Shown: positions 1-9,413 of the stretch, one piece after another
Layout of the letters: every line of letters begins with the position of its first letter
Numbering within the stretch: the stretch's first letter is position 1
NCBI GenBank assembly: GCA_002591725.1
Contig: NJAL01000004.1
Location: 1-64,000, forward strand
Length of the DNA stretch: 64,000 nucleotides
Direction: 5' to 3'
Origin: Candidatus Didemnitutus mandela
GTDB lineage: Bacteria > Verrucomicrobiota > Verrucomicrobiia > Opitutales > Opitutaceae
Notes under the pieces: generated by a model
What the model was told of the DNA's origin: nothing
Seen by the model: the letters and a program-made list of their open reading frames with translations, nothing else
The model's database searches: none
Program-made: the position numbers and the translations under genes

Positions 1-170
1 ACCGGGCAGGCCACTTTTCTCTAACGTGGCCGAAGTCGCGGGGCTGTCGGACGTAAGCTTGTGTAAGAAAAAGTAGGCCAACTGGCTGCCAAGGTTAGAG
101 GGGGGCTGCGACGCACGCTGATCGCTGCTGTGGCGAGGAAAAACAGGCGGAGTAAGAGACGACGAATCAT
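1..170 (-). pseudogene. Broken ORF coupled to purD, runs off the window
   Basis: An ATG on the minus strand overlaps the purD stop codon (ATGA), the usual sign of translational coupling. The first ~22 residues (MIRRLLLRLFFLATAAI) look like a signal peptide: two or three arginines and then a hydrophobic stretch. In the starting frame the ORF reaches a stop after 49 residues. A shift at the run of six G (positions 101-106, C on the coding strand) opens another frame that reads on to the window edge (…LGSQLAYFFLHKLT…). I infer an exported protein of unknown function inactivated by a homopolymer slip. The family is not recognised. Confidence 0.35.
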
Positions 171-1456
171 GAGCGATTGAGTTGGCGCGCACCGACGTCG
201 CGCCGGAAATATTTGGACGCGCATTCGATCTTCTCGCAGACCGTATAGGCGCGCGTCGCCGCTTCGCGAAGCGTCGGCGCGAGTGCGGTAACGCCGAGCA
301 CGCGGCCGCTTGTGGTAACGACCTCCCCCGTGGCATTGTGCGCCGTTCCGGCATGAAAAATCGAAGTGTTGGGAGGCAGCGTGGAAAGAAACGAGATCGG
401 ATCTCCTTTTGGATATTTTCCGGGATAACCTTTGGCGGCGACTACGACGCAGATTGCGGCATCGGGATGCACCTGCAGTTCGAAGCCGCGCAACTTTCCG
501 TGTGTGGCGGCCCACAGTAGCGCAAGCATGTCGGAAACGATACGCGGCAGCACGACTTGTGCTTCTGGGTCGCCGAAGCGTGTGTTGTATTCGAGAACGC
601 TCGGGCCGGCTGGCGTGAGCATGATGCCGATGAAAAGCGTGCCGCGAAAATCGATGCCTTCGGCGGCGATAGCGTCGATGGAGGGTTTTACGATCTCACG
701 ATCGATTTGCGCGAGCAGTTCTGGAGTGACGACTTCGGCGGGCGAATAAGTGCCCATGCCGCCGGTGTTTGGGCCCGTGTCGCCGTCGCCGATGCGTTTG
801 TGATCTTGTGAAACGGGCAGGATCACATAGTCGCGTCTGGAAACGACGACAAGAATTGATGTCTCGTTACCGATAAGACAGTCTTCGACCAAAATTTCTG
901 CGCTGCTTGCGCCGAATTTTTTCGCCTCGAGCATGTCTCGCACAGCGGCCTCGGCTTCCGCAAGCGTTTGCGCGACGACCACGCCTTTCCCGGCGGCTAG
1001 CCCGTCGGCTTTGATCACGATTGGAGCGCCGCGCTTTTTTAAGTAGTCAAGCGCTGGCGCGACTTCTTGAAAGATGCCCGCGGGTGCCGTTGGAATATTA
1101 TATTTTAGCAAAATCTGCTTCGCGAAAACCTTGGAAGCTTCGAGGTGGGCCCCGTCGGCTTTGGGGCCGTAGGTGGGGATGTTTTCCTTCAGCAGGGCAT
1201 CAACGAGGCCGAGCGAAAGAGGGACTTCTGGGCCGACGACGACGAGTTCAGTTTTCTCGCGAATTGCAAGGGCTGTCAGTTCGGCGATATTATCGGCGGC
1301 GACAGGAAAACACTCAGCTTCGGCAGTGATGCCGGCGTTGCCTGGTGCACACAGAATTCGTGGTTTTGCAGGAGAACGCGCCAGCGCCTGTATTAGCGCG
1401 TGTTCGCGGCCACCTCCACCGATTACAAGAACCGATTTCGGAAGAGAGCCAATCAT
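167..1456 (-). CDS. purD: Phosphoribosylamine--glycine ligase (GARS)
   Basis: Joins 5-phosphoribosylamine to glycine with ATP, the second step of de novo purine synthesis in the cytoplasm. The 429-residue product is full length for the family. It shows the N-terminal glycine-rich nucleotide-binding strand (VLVIGGGGREHAL, residues ~9-21), the VVVGPEVPL block, the ATP-grasp lysine loop (IVIKADGLAAGKGVVV), the PNTGGMGTYSP signature and the metal-binding EYNTRFGDPEAQ block near residue 290. All are intact. It stands alone on the minus strand with decayed DNA upstream and a broken coupled ORF downstream. Its survival amid heavy decay suggests that the organism still makes its own purines. Confidence 0.97.
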   Translation of the reverse strand: MIGSLPKSVLVIGGGGREHALIQALARSPAKPRILCAPGNAGITAEAECFPVAADNIAELTALAIREKTELVVVGPEVPLSLGLVDALLKENIPTYGPKADGAHLEASKVFAKQILLKYNIPTAPAGIFQEVAPALDYLKKRGAPIVIKADGLAAGKGVVVAQTLAEAEAAVRDMLEAKKFGASSAEILVEDCLIGNETSILVVVSRRDYVILPVSQDHKRIGDGDTGPNTGGMGTYSPAEVVTPELLAQIDREIVKPSIDAIAAEGIDFRGTLFIGIMLTPAGPSVLEYNTRFGDPEAQVVLPRIVSDMLALLWAATHGKLRGFELQVHPDAAICVVVAAKGYPGKYPKGDPISFLSTLPPNTSIFHAGTAHNATGEVVTTSGRVLGVTALAPTLREAATRAYTVCEKIECASKYFRRDVGARQLNRS

Positions 1457-2000
1457 TACAAGACTTGCAGTGTTTTGCGGTAGAACTTAACGACCTTGTC
1501 GGGGCTGTTGGTTGAGAACGCACATTCGTTAATGGGGGCGCGCGGACAGATGCCGAGGTTGAGGCTGTACGTCTCGCTTCGGATTTCCTCGAGCATGAAA
1601 AAGCCGTGGCCATTCTTGTAGGTGTGCATGTAGATGTCAGATCTCGTGTGTCGATTTATCGAGCCAACAGACGCTAACGCCGATGGAATTGAAGATGTTG
1701 AGCCAGCTTTGCGCGTTGCTGGAAAGAAAATAATCGTGTGGGCACGCACGCTTTCCGAAAAGCGATCTGCTTTAGTTTGATATTGGCGATGTGAGAGGTG
1801 GGTTCTTTTCTATGTGCACGATCAGACCCGGAAAATAGTCGACGATGAGCGTATCGGCGTCGGTCAGAGCGGTATCGAGAGCTCGAATCAAATTGTGGCT
1901 GCTGGTGGGGCCAGGCGTTGCCTTTTAGAAACTTGATGGAGCCGTCCGCTGGCCAGGACGCAGATAACGCGGTTTCCCATCGAGCCACTTTTTGAGCCAC
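1457..2000 (-). pseudogene. Decayed gene of unrecognised family upstream of purD
   Basis: Fragments in two or three minus-strand frames join into a protein-like string (…TADADTLIVDYFPG-type strand near 1,840, DIYMHTYKNGHGFF near 1,630, and a C-terminal DKVVKFYRKTLQVL ending in a stop just upstream of the purD start). The continuity across frames suggests an ancestral gene transcribed with purD and broken by several frameshifts. The middle strand is faintly like those of glycosyltransferase-type proteins, but this is too weak to name a family. Confidence 0.4.
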
Positions 2001-3101
2001 TTTGTTTACGAATGGTTATTTGGGTTCGTAAGTTTTGGTTCGCGAGTCCGGCGCGCCGCTTTCGGCCGCGGAATTTTTATCGAGGCACTAGAAGGGCCTC
2101 GATAACGTAGCGATTAGGCGCTTGCGGAGCCTGGAGAGCGTTTTGAACTCTAGGTCGATAAAGCGCCGGGTGTGGAAGATGCTGACGGATACCATAGGAT
2201 TAACGGCGGGTTGGTTGCTAGTGTTTAGTGTTGTAGGTTCCCAACATGACGTTCGTGCCGAAAGTCTTGATTGGACCGAACAAGATGGCGCTGGTGTTCG
2301 AGGCCAAGCTTGACTTTGGCTTGGTTTAGCACCACGAAGCGCTCCTTTTTAAATTCATAAAGCAGCTCGTGATTAATGCCAGAGTGTGGCGAAAAATCGT
2401 CAGGGACTAGTCGTTGTGGCTTAGCTGGGTTTTGTCCAGAAAGCTGCGGCTTACGTTTCTTGAGACGATGTGTGCGAAGTTCGCTTGCGTTAGGTGCTGC
2501 GAGAGCGTGTAGCTGACTTGGTACGGCGTGAGGAAGGAAGAGCCGCTACTGTCAGCGCTGATCGTGCTGGACAGCTTGAGGTCGTTTTTCTTTGATTACT
2601 TCCTAGATTTCCTGCGTCGACAGTTTTGTGCCGACAGGTACGTAGAAAAGTCGTTCAACTGGCATGCCCGGCCGGGCGTTCTTTTCCCATTAGGAAGAAT
2701 TTTGGAAGTTAATACCATTAAATGAAGGTTTCGGCTTCGAGGACGGGGTCTGTGGCCATCAACCACCGGCTGGCCACAGACTAGTTCCCAAGCCAATGTA
2801 GGCGAGGGAGCTGCGTTCGGTAAATTTTAATTCCTCTAGACGTGCGGGCCAGAAAACTGCGGGAAGACCGACATTTTTGAGGGAGAACTCCACTCCATAG
2901 CCAGAATCTAGCTGTCGGTGCTGTTCCATAACCGATTTTTCTTTCATTGGTTTGCGAAACGCTGTGGAAAAACGAGATAACAAGTTCGAGGGTGGCAGCT
3001 GGTGGAAACTTTGGAGGTGTAAGCGTAATGTATTTGTATTGAATTGATTGAATTGATTTTAACCCAAATCTTAACGAAGTAATCGACTTTCAACAGCATT
3101 A
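2001..3101. other. Non-coding or decayed stretch, nothing recognised
   Basis: No open frame longer than about 75 codons and no stretch I could join into a known family, although minus-strand fragments around 2,300-2,980 have protein-like composition. The stretch includes a perfect 9-bp tandem duplication at 3039-3056. Most likely one fully decayed gene. Confidence 0.5.
3039..3056. repeat. Perfect 9-bp tandem duplication
   Basis: TTGAATTGA occurs twice without a gap, in AT-rich DNA upstream of the FKBP gene. It is one of several short head-to-tail duplications in the non-coding DNA of this window. Confidence 0.9.
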
Positions 3102-3140
3102 GCGCCTGAGATTATGGAATAATCTCAGGCGCCTTTTCTC
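3102..3140 (+). terminator. Strong hairpin with pyrimidine tail just before the FKBP gene
   Basis: A perfect 14-bp stem (3102-3115 with 3119-3132) closes a GGA loop and is followed by CTTTTCTCTTCTCC. It has the form of an intrinsic terminator, but only 15 bases separate the stem from the FKBP start codon, so no promoter can fit between them. It either ends transcription from upstream and acts as an attenuator in the FKBP leader, or it is a leftover terminator that is read through. Confidence 0.65.
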
Positions 3141-3147
3141 TTCTCCA

Positions 3148-3984
3148 ATGAAAACCATTAATAAAAAATATAGTGCAAGTTTGGTCGCCTTGGGTCTGTT
3201 TGTTACCTTTTTGGCGCAGAACACCACGCTAGCGACGAAACCAGAGGGCGCTAACAAACATAGCGTTCCCAATGTTCGAGGTTCCACGCCGCTGCCGACC
3301 ACTGCGCCTTCGGTAGCCGCCACTACCTTTACCGAAGCCCAAATCATGGAAACCTACGGCTGGTTGGTGAGCGCCAATATGGGTTTAGTGGAATTCGAGT
3401 TTACGCCTACCCAAATCGACGCAATGTTGCGCGGTATCAAACTTGCCACCCAAGGCAAGAAGCCCTCCTGCGACGACAAAAAAATCGGGGTCCAGATGGA
3501 AAAGTTCCTCAGCGAAAAGCATCAGACTTTCCTTTCCAAGCTTCGCATTAAGAACCTCGTCGATTCCGCCACCTTCTTTGCCAAGTTAAAGAAAAACAAA
3601 AATGTGCAGGAACTCCAAAATGGTCTCCGCTACGAGGTGCTGGAGGCCGGTTCCGGTGCGACTCCGAAAGAAGGTCAAATTGCAAAGATCCACTACACTG
3701 GCAGATTCATCAATGGTCAGGTCTTCGACAGCTCCGTTGAGCGCGGCGAACCGTTCGAGCTGCTCGTGCAAGGGACTACCGAACAGAACTCCTATAGAAC
3801 GATCCCTGGCATCATCGAAGGTCTTAAGAAGATGAAAGTTGGCGAAAAGACCAAGCTCTACATCCCTCCGCACCTTGCTTATGGCGATGAAGGCACGCAA
3901 GGCATTCCACCTGCTGCGACTCTGATCTTCGAGATCAAGCTGCTTGAAGTAAAAGACGCTCCTGCCGCTAAGACTGAAAAATAA
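3148..3984 (+). CDS. Exported FKBP-type peptidyl-prolyl cis-trans isomerase
   Basis: Catalyses proline isomerisation during protein folding in the periplasm or at the outer membrane (FkpA/Mip family). Residues 1-30 form a signal peptide (MKTINKKYSASLVALGLF, then a cut near LATKPEG). Residues ~55-150 match the helical FKBP N-terminal dimerisation domain. Residues ~155-270 form the FKBP domain, with the strands NGLRYEVLEAGSG, IAKIHYTGRF, GQVFDSS, VIPGIIEGLKKM-like and LAYGDEGTQGIPPAATLIFEI. Length (278) is normal. No Shine-Dalgarno sequence is seen; a terminator-like hairpin lies immediately upstream and a second one downstream. One of the few intact genes in the first 35 kb. Confidence 0.93.
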   Translation: MKTINKKYSASLVALGLFVTFLAQNTTLATKPEGANKHSVPNVRGSTPLPTTAPSVAATTFTEAQIMETYGWLVSANMGLVEFEFTPTQIDAMLRGIKLATQGKKPSCDDKKIGVQMEKFLSEKHQTFLSKLRIKNLVDSATFFAKLKKNKNVQELQNGLRYEVLEAGSGATPKEGQIAKIHYTGRFINGQVFDSSVERGEPFELLVQGTTEQNSYRTIPGIIEGLKKMKVGEKTKLYIPPHLAYGDEGTQGIPPAATLIFEIKLLEVKDAPAAKTEK

Positions 3985-4020
3985 GTGCGCAACTGTTTCT
4001 AAAAAACGTTTCAACGCCTT

Positions 4021-4042
4021 CCTTTTAAAAGGTCTTTTTCTC
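4021..4042 (+). terminator. Intrinsic terminator after the FKBP gene
   Basis: Self-complementary CCTTTTAAAAGG followed by TCTTTTTCTC, 37 bases after the FKBP stop codon. Confidence 0.55.
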
Positions 4043-4209
4043 GATTTTGCTTTTGGCTACCGGCCGGAAAAGCCAGCCGGATGATGGACAGGAAGACATG
4101 ACCAGGCGGCAGGAATTGATTCAGCCGCCGTTGGGTAGCGAAAATCTCCCCCTTTTTCCCGTTTGCTTCCGGTAGCCGAATGCCTGAGTTTTGCGGCAAG
4201 CTACTCTCC

Positions 4210-4293
4210 GCCCGGGTGGTGGAATGGAAGACACGACGGCCTTAGAAGCCGTTACCGAAAAGTGTGCAGGTTCAAGTCCTGTCCCGGGCACCA
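4210..4293 (+). tRNA. tRNA-Leu (anticodon UAG)
   Basis: Acceptor arm GCCCGGG (4210-4216) pairs with CCCGGGC (4283-4289), followed by A and an encoded CCA. The anticodon arm ACGGC-CTTAGAA-GCCGT carries UAG. A variable arm of about 13 bases and the GGTTCAAGTCC T arm fit a class II leucine tRNA. Confidence 0.95.
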
Positions 4294-4399
4294 CTCCCTG
4301 ATGCCGCCTATACTAATTTGCCATTCCCTGGGTTGCCAAATAGTCGAAATTATATGCCTGAAAATCGCTGCTAACATGTTGGGGAGAGTGGCGTTCTCT

Positions 4400-5275
4400 T
4401 CGAACGCGGATTGATCGAGCAATTGCAGAATGGCTACAACACGCTGTGGGAGCCGATCAGCGAGTTGTATCATGAAGAGGTGTCCCGGCTGGAGCATGGT
4501 GTCAGAAACCGGGTCGCGGGCTTCCGTGCCCAGGAGAAAAGTGACGCTGTCGGAGCGGGACGTTGCGCTTCTATCGTCCGAACCGTTGAGGCAGCTGCAG
4601 TCTATACAAACTCTCTGGATTGATCAACTGTGGGCGATGTTGAGCGAGGGTAGCTGCTGCCCAGCTGTACATTTTCCATGGGCGCTAGTATTTCCAAAAA
4701 AATCCAGAGCTTGCATTGGAAAGGCTAGTGCAATAGAATAGAAATAATTATTGGTTACTAACCTCTAACCTACACCTATACACCTACTAACCTAAACAGT
4801 CTCAAACGAGAAGGCAATGGCTGGCAAGGGTGTTTCCTATGTTGTAGCGGGGCTGGTGCACACAGACTTCGATCTGTTATTTTGCGATCTCGACCGCCAT
4901 GCGCTCTATCGACATGCTGTGGAAAAGCTGCTGGTGCTGGGGCACCACGCGGTAGGATTGGTTATTGCCGAGCCGTACCTTGGAAATCAGGAAAGCGAAG
5001 TCGGCTTTCTGGGGGCGAAGAAGTGGAGCGCGAATGAAACGATTAAAGCGGTGGTCGCTTGCCATGATGGCACCCTGGTTAGCATTGCACGAGTGGTGCG
5101 GAGGATTTCCAGCAATCGTTCAATGCTCAAGGTGTTGCTGGTGGACAACGTTTATCATTATCTGGCGGTGTCAGGTTTTCTGACCCAATATGGCAAAAAG
5201 GTTCTACAAGACAAATTGTTTATCTTGCGCGACAAGGATCCGTTTCTTGCTTTTTGCTGTTGTGGTCCGCTTTGA
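4400..5275 (+). pseudogene. Decayed GntR/LacI-type transcriptional regulator
   Basis: The ligand-binding part is readable in one frame at 4820-5260: FCDLDRHALYRHAVEKLLVLGHHAVGLVI-like (the LacI-family block before the first sugar-binding loop), then GTLVSIARVVRRI and LFILRDKDPFLAF, the equivalent of the family's SRDDDPFLA strand. At 4550-4640, VALLSSEPLRQLQSIQTLW is the hinge that leads into the domain in GntR-LacI hybrid regulators. The two parts lie in different frames, stops interrupt both, and the DNA-binding domain is barely traceable. I infer that it once controlled the glycan genes that follow. Confidence 0.65.
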
Positions 5276-6065
5276 ATTCCAAACTATGGTGTGCAGCTTG
5301 CGTAAACCAACTTTCAATTTGCAGGGCGGCAAGGCTGTTGCGCAACTGGAAAACCGGCTAATGTTCGGTTTTTAGGAAAGGGTCAGAAAAGGGAGAACCT
5401 CGCATAGCCGAAACCTGGGAATCTGGTGATTTTTATTTTTGGGGCCACTGGTTTAAAATTCCCGCAGCGTGATAGAGTGGCCTTAACTGTCCACGACGAT
5501 ATGACACTAGTGACCGATTATCCCCCTCAAGTTCCTCGTGAATTCCTTTCGCGTTTGTTTGGCTGGCGCCTTTGTTGGCGCTGCTTTTTTCGGAGCCGGC
5601 CGGGGCTCAGACCACCCTGGCCTCTGATTCCATTACTAATGATCAGGAGGTTCAAGCGTGATGCCTTTACCGTCATTTTCGTGTAGAATCTCGATTACAG
5701 TGGGGACTCCGTCGGCACGCTCTGCACCAATGTGCCGATTGCGGATGTTCCACAGTCGGCGAGTGTCTTTAACTCATCGTCCATGTTTATCGGAGACTCG
5801 ATGTCATTCGACTTGATCGCTCTCGCGGCATTTGCTCCTACAAAACCTGGCAAGGGTACGGTACCTAACCTGGGTGGGTCACAGTGAGTGCGACTTTAGT
5901 CTCATCGCCTCTGGCAATGAATTAGGTCTGACCTAAACTACGCGACTAACGCCGATCGGGTCGAGGTTTTTAATGGCCCTGCTACAATTCCCTACTCTAC
6001 GAACAGGAAAAAGGGGGAAGCGACGGTAAAATCGCGCATTAAAACGAGCCACGCCGAACCAAAAC

Positions 6066-6088
6066 ACTATGGTTTTTACTATGGTTTT
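6066..6088. repeat. Tandem duplication, 12/11 bp
   Basis: ACTATGGTTTTT followed directly by ACTATGGTTTT inside the first TonB receptor remnant. Confidence 0.85.
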
Positions 6089-6307
6089 GGCAACCGACGA
6101 TAGAAAATAGCTACAAGTGAGTGCAAACTCTATGCCGGCCGGTCCCGCTTGGACTTACGATCGGCGGCAAAGAGCTATCTATTATACCGCTTTAACGCTG
6201 CGTAGCTCGATGTGACTTCAGTAAGCAAAAACCGCGAAATCCTCTATTCGCCTGCCTTCACGATTCCCCTCGGACACAGCACACAGGCCGAGTTTAACTC
6301 CACCTAC

Positions 6308-6331
6308 GACAAGGCCAATGACAAGGCCAAT
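6308..6331. repeat. Perfect 12-bp tandem duplication
   Basis: GACAAGGCCAAT occurs twice head to tail inside the first TonB receptor remnant. Confidence 0.9.
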
Positions 6332-6792
6332 CTCTCTAGCAATTTCAATTAGCCGGTCACACAACGGGGTTCCCAGCACGACCGTCACGATAAACCGGCT
6401 CCGTGTAGCACATTCTGGCCAAGAACTCTTTTGGTGCGCTGTTTGACGAGGTACTGATCAAAAAGGCCCTTTAGAGTTGCGATTTTCGTTATCGTTTTAG
6501 CGGGCACCTCAATTTCCGGTTGCAGTGACAATTCGAGACCTATGATCTGGGGATCAACGAAATCATTCCACAGATCGGCTAGTATGTGGTCACCGCAAAC
6601 ACAGTTTCCATCAAATCCGTCTACTGGCAGCAGAAAGAACATCAGCATGGTGGCGGATCGTGCATCCAACGAGCTGGTCAGCGATTTTCCTACGGATCGG
6701 TTTATCGCAAATTTCTTGCCAAACATTCTTTTTATGATAAAAACTTATGATATAAGCTAGTATCAGATTTGTCATCAAACGGCTACCGCTGC

Positions 6793-6824
6793 TGTACTGG
6801 CGTTGAATTGTACCGGCGTTGAAT
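6793..6824. repeat. 16-bp tandem duplication with one mismatch
   Basis: TGTACTGGCGTTGAAT followed by TGTACCGGCGTTGAAT, so the copy has begun to diverge. It lies inside the first TonB receptor remnant. Confidence 0.9.
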
Positions 6825-7859
6825 ATTGTTAATCCTGTCTATGGCGCTTACACGCGATCCAGCACCTCCACGGTACCAATCTTGACAAACTAGCAAATCA
6901 AGGCGGTTACTACAGGCGCGACATGCTAATGGGCTTGCCGCCGCTGTTCGATAGCCAGATTTTCCTCCGAGTCGGTTATCGCCAGCAGGGGGGATACCAG
7001 CAAGTGAATAGCTCCCGTATTGGGGCTTTTAGCGCAATTAGCACCGATGTGGATATGAGCTAGCGTTAGCGCTGTTTGTAACCTCAACAAAGCCAAAGAA
7101 GCTCAGTTTGTGGGTGGCGGTGAGCAAACCTGATCGAGCTAAGCTGCCGTGTTAATCCTGATGGCTCGCTGCTTCCATTGGCCCAAGGGCCCGTGTGGCG
7201 GGAAGGCGGACTGAAATTCAATCTCATTCAAAACAACGCTGAATGATACCGTCTCTGTCTTAACACCTATTTGCGAAAATATCTCGGAATTGGCTTCCGG
7301 TTTTTGCGACGGTTGTTACTGTCTCATACTGGGACAGATGTTATGAGTTTTTGAGGCCGCCGGATTCTATACGCGAGTCGGCGCTTTCAGGCCAATGGTG
7401 GCTAGTTACTCCTATCTCGATTCGAACGATACCAGCACCGAAACAAATCTTGCTAACGCCTCCAAACACTCAATTCGTGCTTTCGTTATTATGAGCAGGC
7501 CGACGAATATTTGAAAAGTCCCTTTGCCTACGGTTGGAGTGATTTCCCGTTCCACGTTTGATCCGCAAAGTTTTGGGTGGATTCCCCAGAATTTTAAGTG
7601 GGTTGACATTGGCTTCGGCTACAGCTAGAAATTCGGGATGGTATGTTATTGCGTTGCTAGGTAAATGCCAATTTAGAAAACATGCACTCGATGAACTTCT
7701 CTTCTTTGATAAAAGCCAGAGCGACTGTCACTCGATGCTTGCGCCGCGCATGTCCTTCTCTCGCTGCGTGCCTAAATTCTTGATTCCGATCATGATTTCC
7801 TGTTTCCGTTTCGCTTCATTCTTGTTTGTCTGTTGGCTGTTACAGCGGGTGCGGCTGTA

Positions 7860-9245
7860 ACCGGCGAAACACTTTGTTTGTAGCCGTCGATGATCTCCGT
7901 GTTGGCTTCGGTTGCTACGGTGATCTCGCGGCTATCACACCTCTAACGGCACAGTGTGGAATGCTTTTCGGCCACACCGTATTGCCCGGGCACAGTGTGT
8001 AATATTTCTTGACAATCGTTGCTGGGTGGTTCCAAACTGGATTCGACCCCCGCTTGGAATTTAAAAACCGTTTCATACCAGATGCATCCTGATGACATCG
8101 TGCCGCTGCTGGAGTATTTCAAGTAGCATGGTTACTTCGCTAGATCCTTCGGAAAAACTTGCCACAACGGCCTGTCTGATCTACAATCGTTTAGTGTGCT
8201 GGCTCAGTTTGAGAATAGTTTTAAACGAGAGGGCTATCTGTTGCCCGAAGGTTGAACCTCGCACAAAGGCAACAAGACGACCGGCCACAGAATTCCTCGA
8301 CGCTCTCGAAGGACAATATCCTACCCATATCCAGATGGCATTGTGTCGCGTGTTGCCGTTGCGAGACACTGGAGACGTTGAGCAAATCGCCTGATTATCA
8401 GTCCTCATTTCCGACGATGGATATCTGCAAACCCTACCTGCTGTTCACGGTACCGAAAAATATTGGGACTTTTATGAAAGCGTGAAGATCCGGTTCGTGG
8501 AGCAGCTCGATCCGCCGATCGGCAGTTCAAAGATCGCGATCCACAATTCCGAAGAGTTGCGCGCGTTCTGATCAACCCAACATCGGTCTCTGGCGCGCCG
8601 ATCAAGGTGAAGGTATTGCGGCGCGGCTACTACGCACCGGGAAGCTTTTCCGATGCTCAGATAGGTCCTGTTCGGGAGGCGTTAGAACGCGCGGGACTTG
8701 ACTGGAACACGACAACGGCAGCTATGGAGCTGCCATGCCTACCATCTCGGCGAACACGGCCTTTTTGGCCAAAGACAACCAGCTCCGAGGCGTATATGCG
8801 AATGCCATTGATGTGGTAACTCTTCCCGCAAAAACGATGTGGGGAAAGCGCAGCGATTTGTTTCGTGGAACTAGCCAATTTTTATCCGACCCTGCTGGAA
8901 AGCTATGTCTTCCAGAAAACTGCTAAACGAGAAAGAGCTTTTAGCTGTTTTGGACAATCCCAGTGGGTTCGCCCGGCCCCTTTATTTTCTCGCTTATGGG
9001 CCAGGGCCAGTGGGGAGAAGACACTTTATTTATCACAATATGGGCTAAACGGTTCGCTATAGTGATTGCTGCTATGCGAATTACGACAACGAAAGTAACC
9101 GCTCGCGAGCTTTAAAGTTAACCATTAGAGAGAAATTAGAGAGAAGCGACCAGTTTTTTGAGCGAAAAGTCTATAGGATGGTTTGGCTGGAAAAGGCCAA
9201 GGCTGGAAAGCTAGCAGCCCAGCTTCCGCTGTCACCGGCGAAGCG
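7860..9245 (+). pseudogene. Decayed sulfatase, iduronate-2-sulfatase type
   Basis: The N-terminal metal-binding strand LFVAVDDLRVGFGCYGD is clear at ~7871-7923, with the paired aspartates. The following pieces match the order of the family: EYFK-HGYFARSFGK (~8110-8160), PYLLFTVPKN (~8430-8460), KVLRRGYYAPGSFSDAQIG (~8610-8670), then NGSYGAAMP and TISANTAFLAKDNQLRGVYAN (~8720-8800), FYPTLLESYVF (~8880) and KSFLAVLDNPSG (~8940). The cysteine-type formylglycine motif (CxPSR) is not readable in its expected place near 7990. Frameshifts and stops run throughout. The ancestor removed sulfate from glycans such as glycosaminoglycans. Confidence 0.8.
9124..9145. repeat. Perfect 11-bp tandem duplication
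   Basis: ATTAGAGAGAA occurs twice head to tail near the 3' end of the sulfatase remnant. Confidence 0.9.
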
Positions 9246-9413
9246 TTGAGCCGGGAATTTTTCAAAGCTGGTCTTTGGCGATGCACGCTTGCGGTTAAGC
9301 GAAGTAGTGTTGCGACTGCATCACTTGTTTCTATTTTTGTCCATTTGGAAACTATCACTAATCCTGCTCGCCTCGCGCGGAAGTCGGCACGTTTTACCCC
9401 TTCTCACTCCGCC

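Larger units (their letters stand above)
5540..7570 (+). pseudogene. Decayed TonB-dependent outer-membrane receptor (first)
   Basis: A signal peptide (VWLAPLLALLFSEPAGAQ, 5557-5610) is followed by a plug-domain strand (NVPIADVPQSASVFNSSSM, ~5728-5790) typical of large TonB receptors. Barrel strands can be read at ~6940-7060 (LPPLFDSQIFLRVGYRQQ) and ~7395-7530 (VASYSYLDSNDTST, then NLANASKHS, the usual penultimate turn). The pieces lie in several frames with many stops. At about 2 kb the remnant is shorter than the ~3 kb family norm, so internal deletions are likely. It once imported an oligosaccharide or other large ligand. Confidence 0.75.

Noticed and set aside
1457-2000. Possible quinolinate synthase (nadA) remnant
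   Set aside because: A short GSTSSI-like string and a C-terminal cysteine first suggested it, but the cysteine and histidine pattern and spacing of the family are absent.
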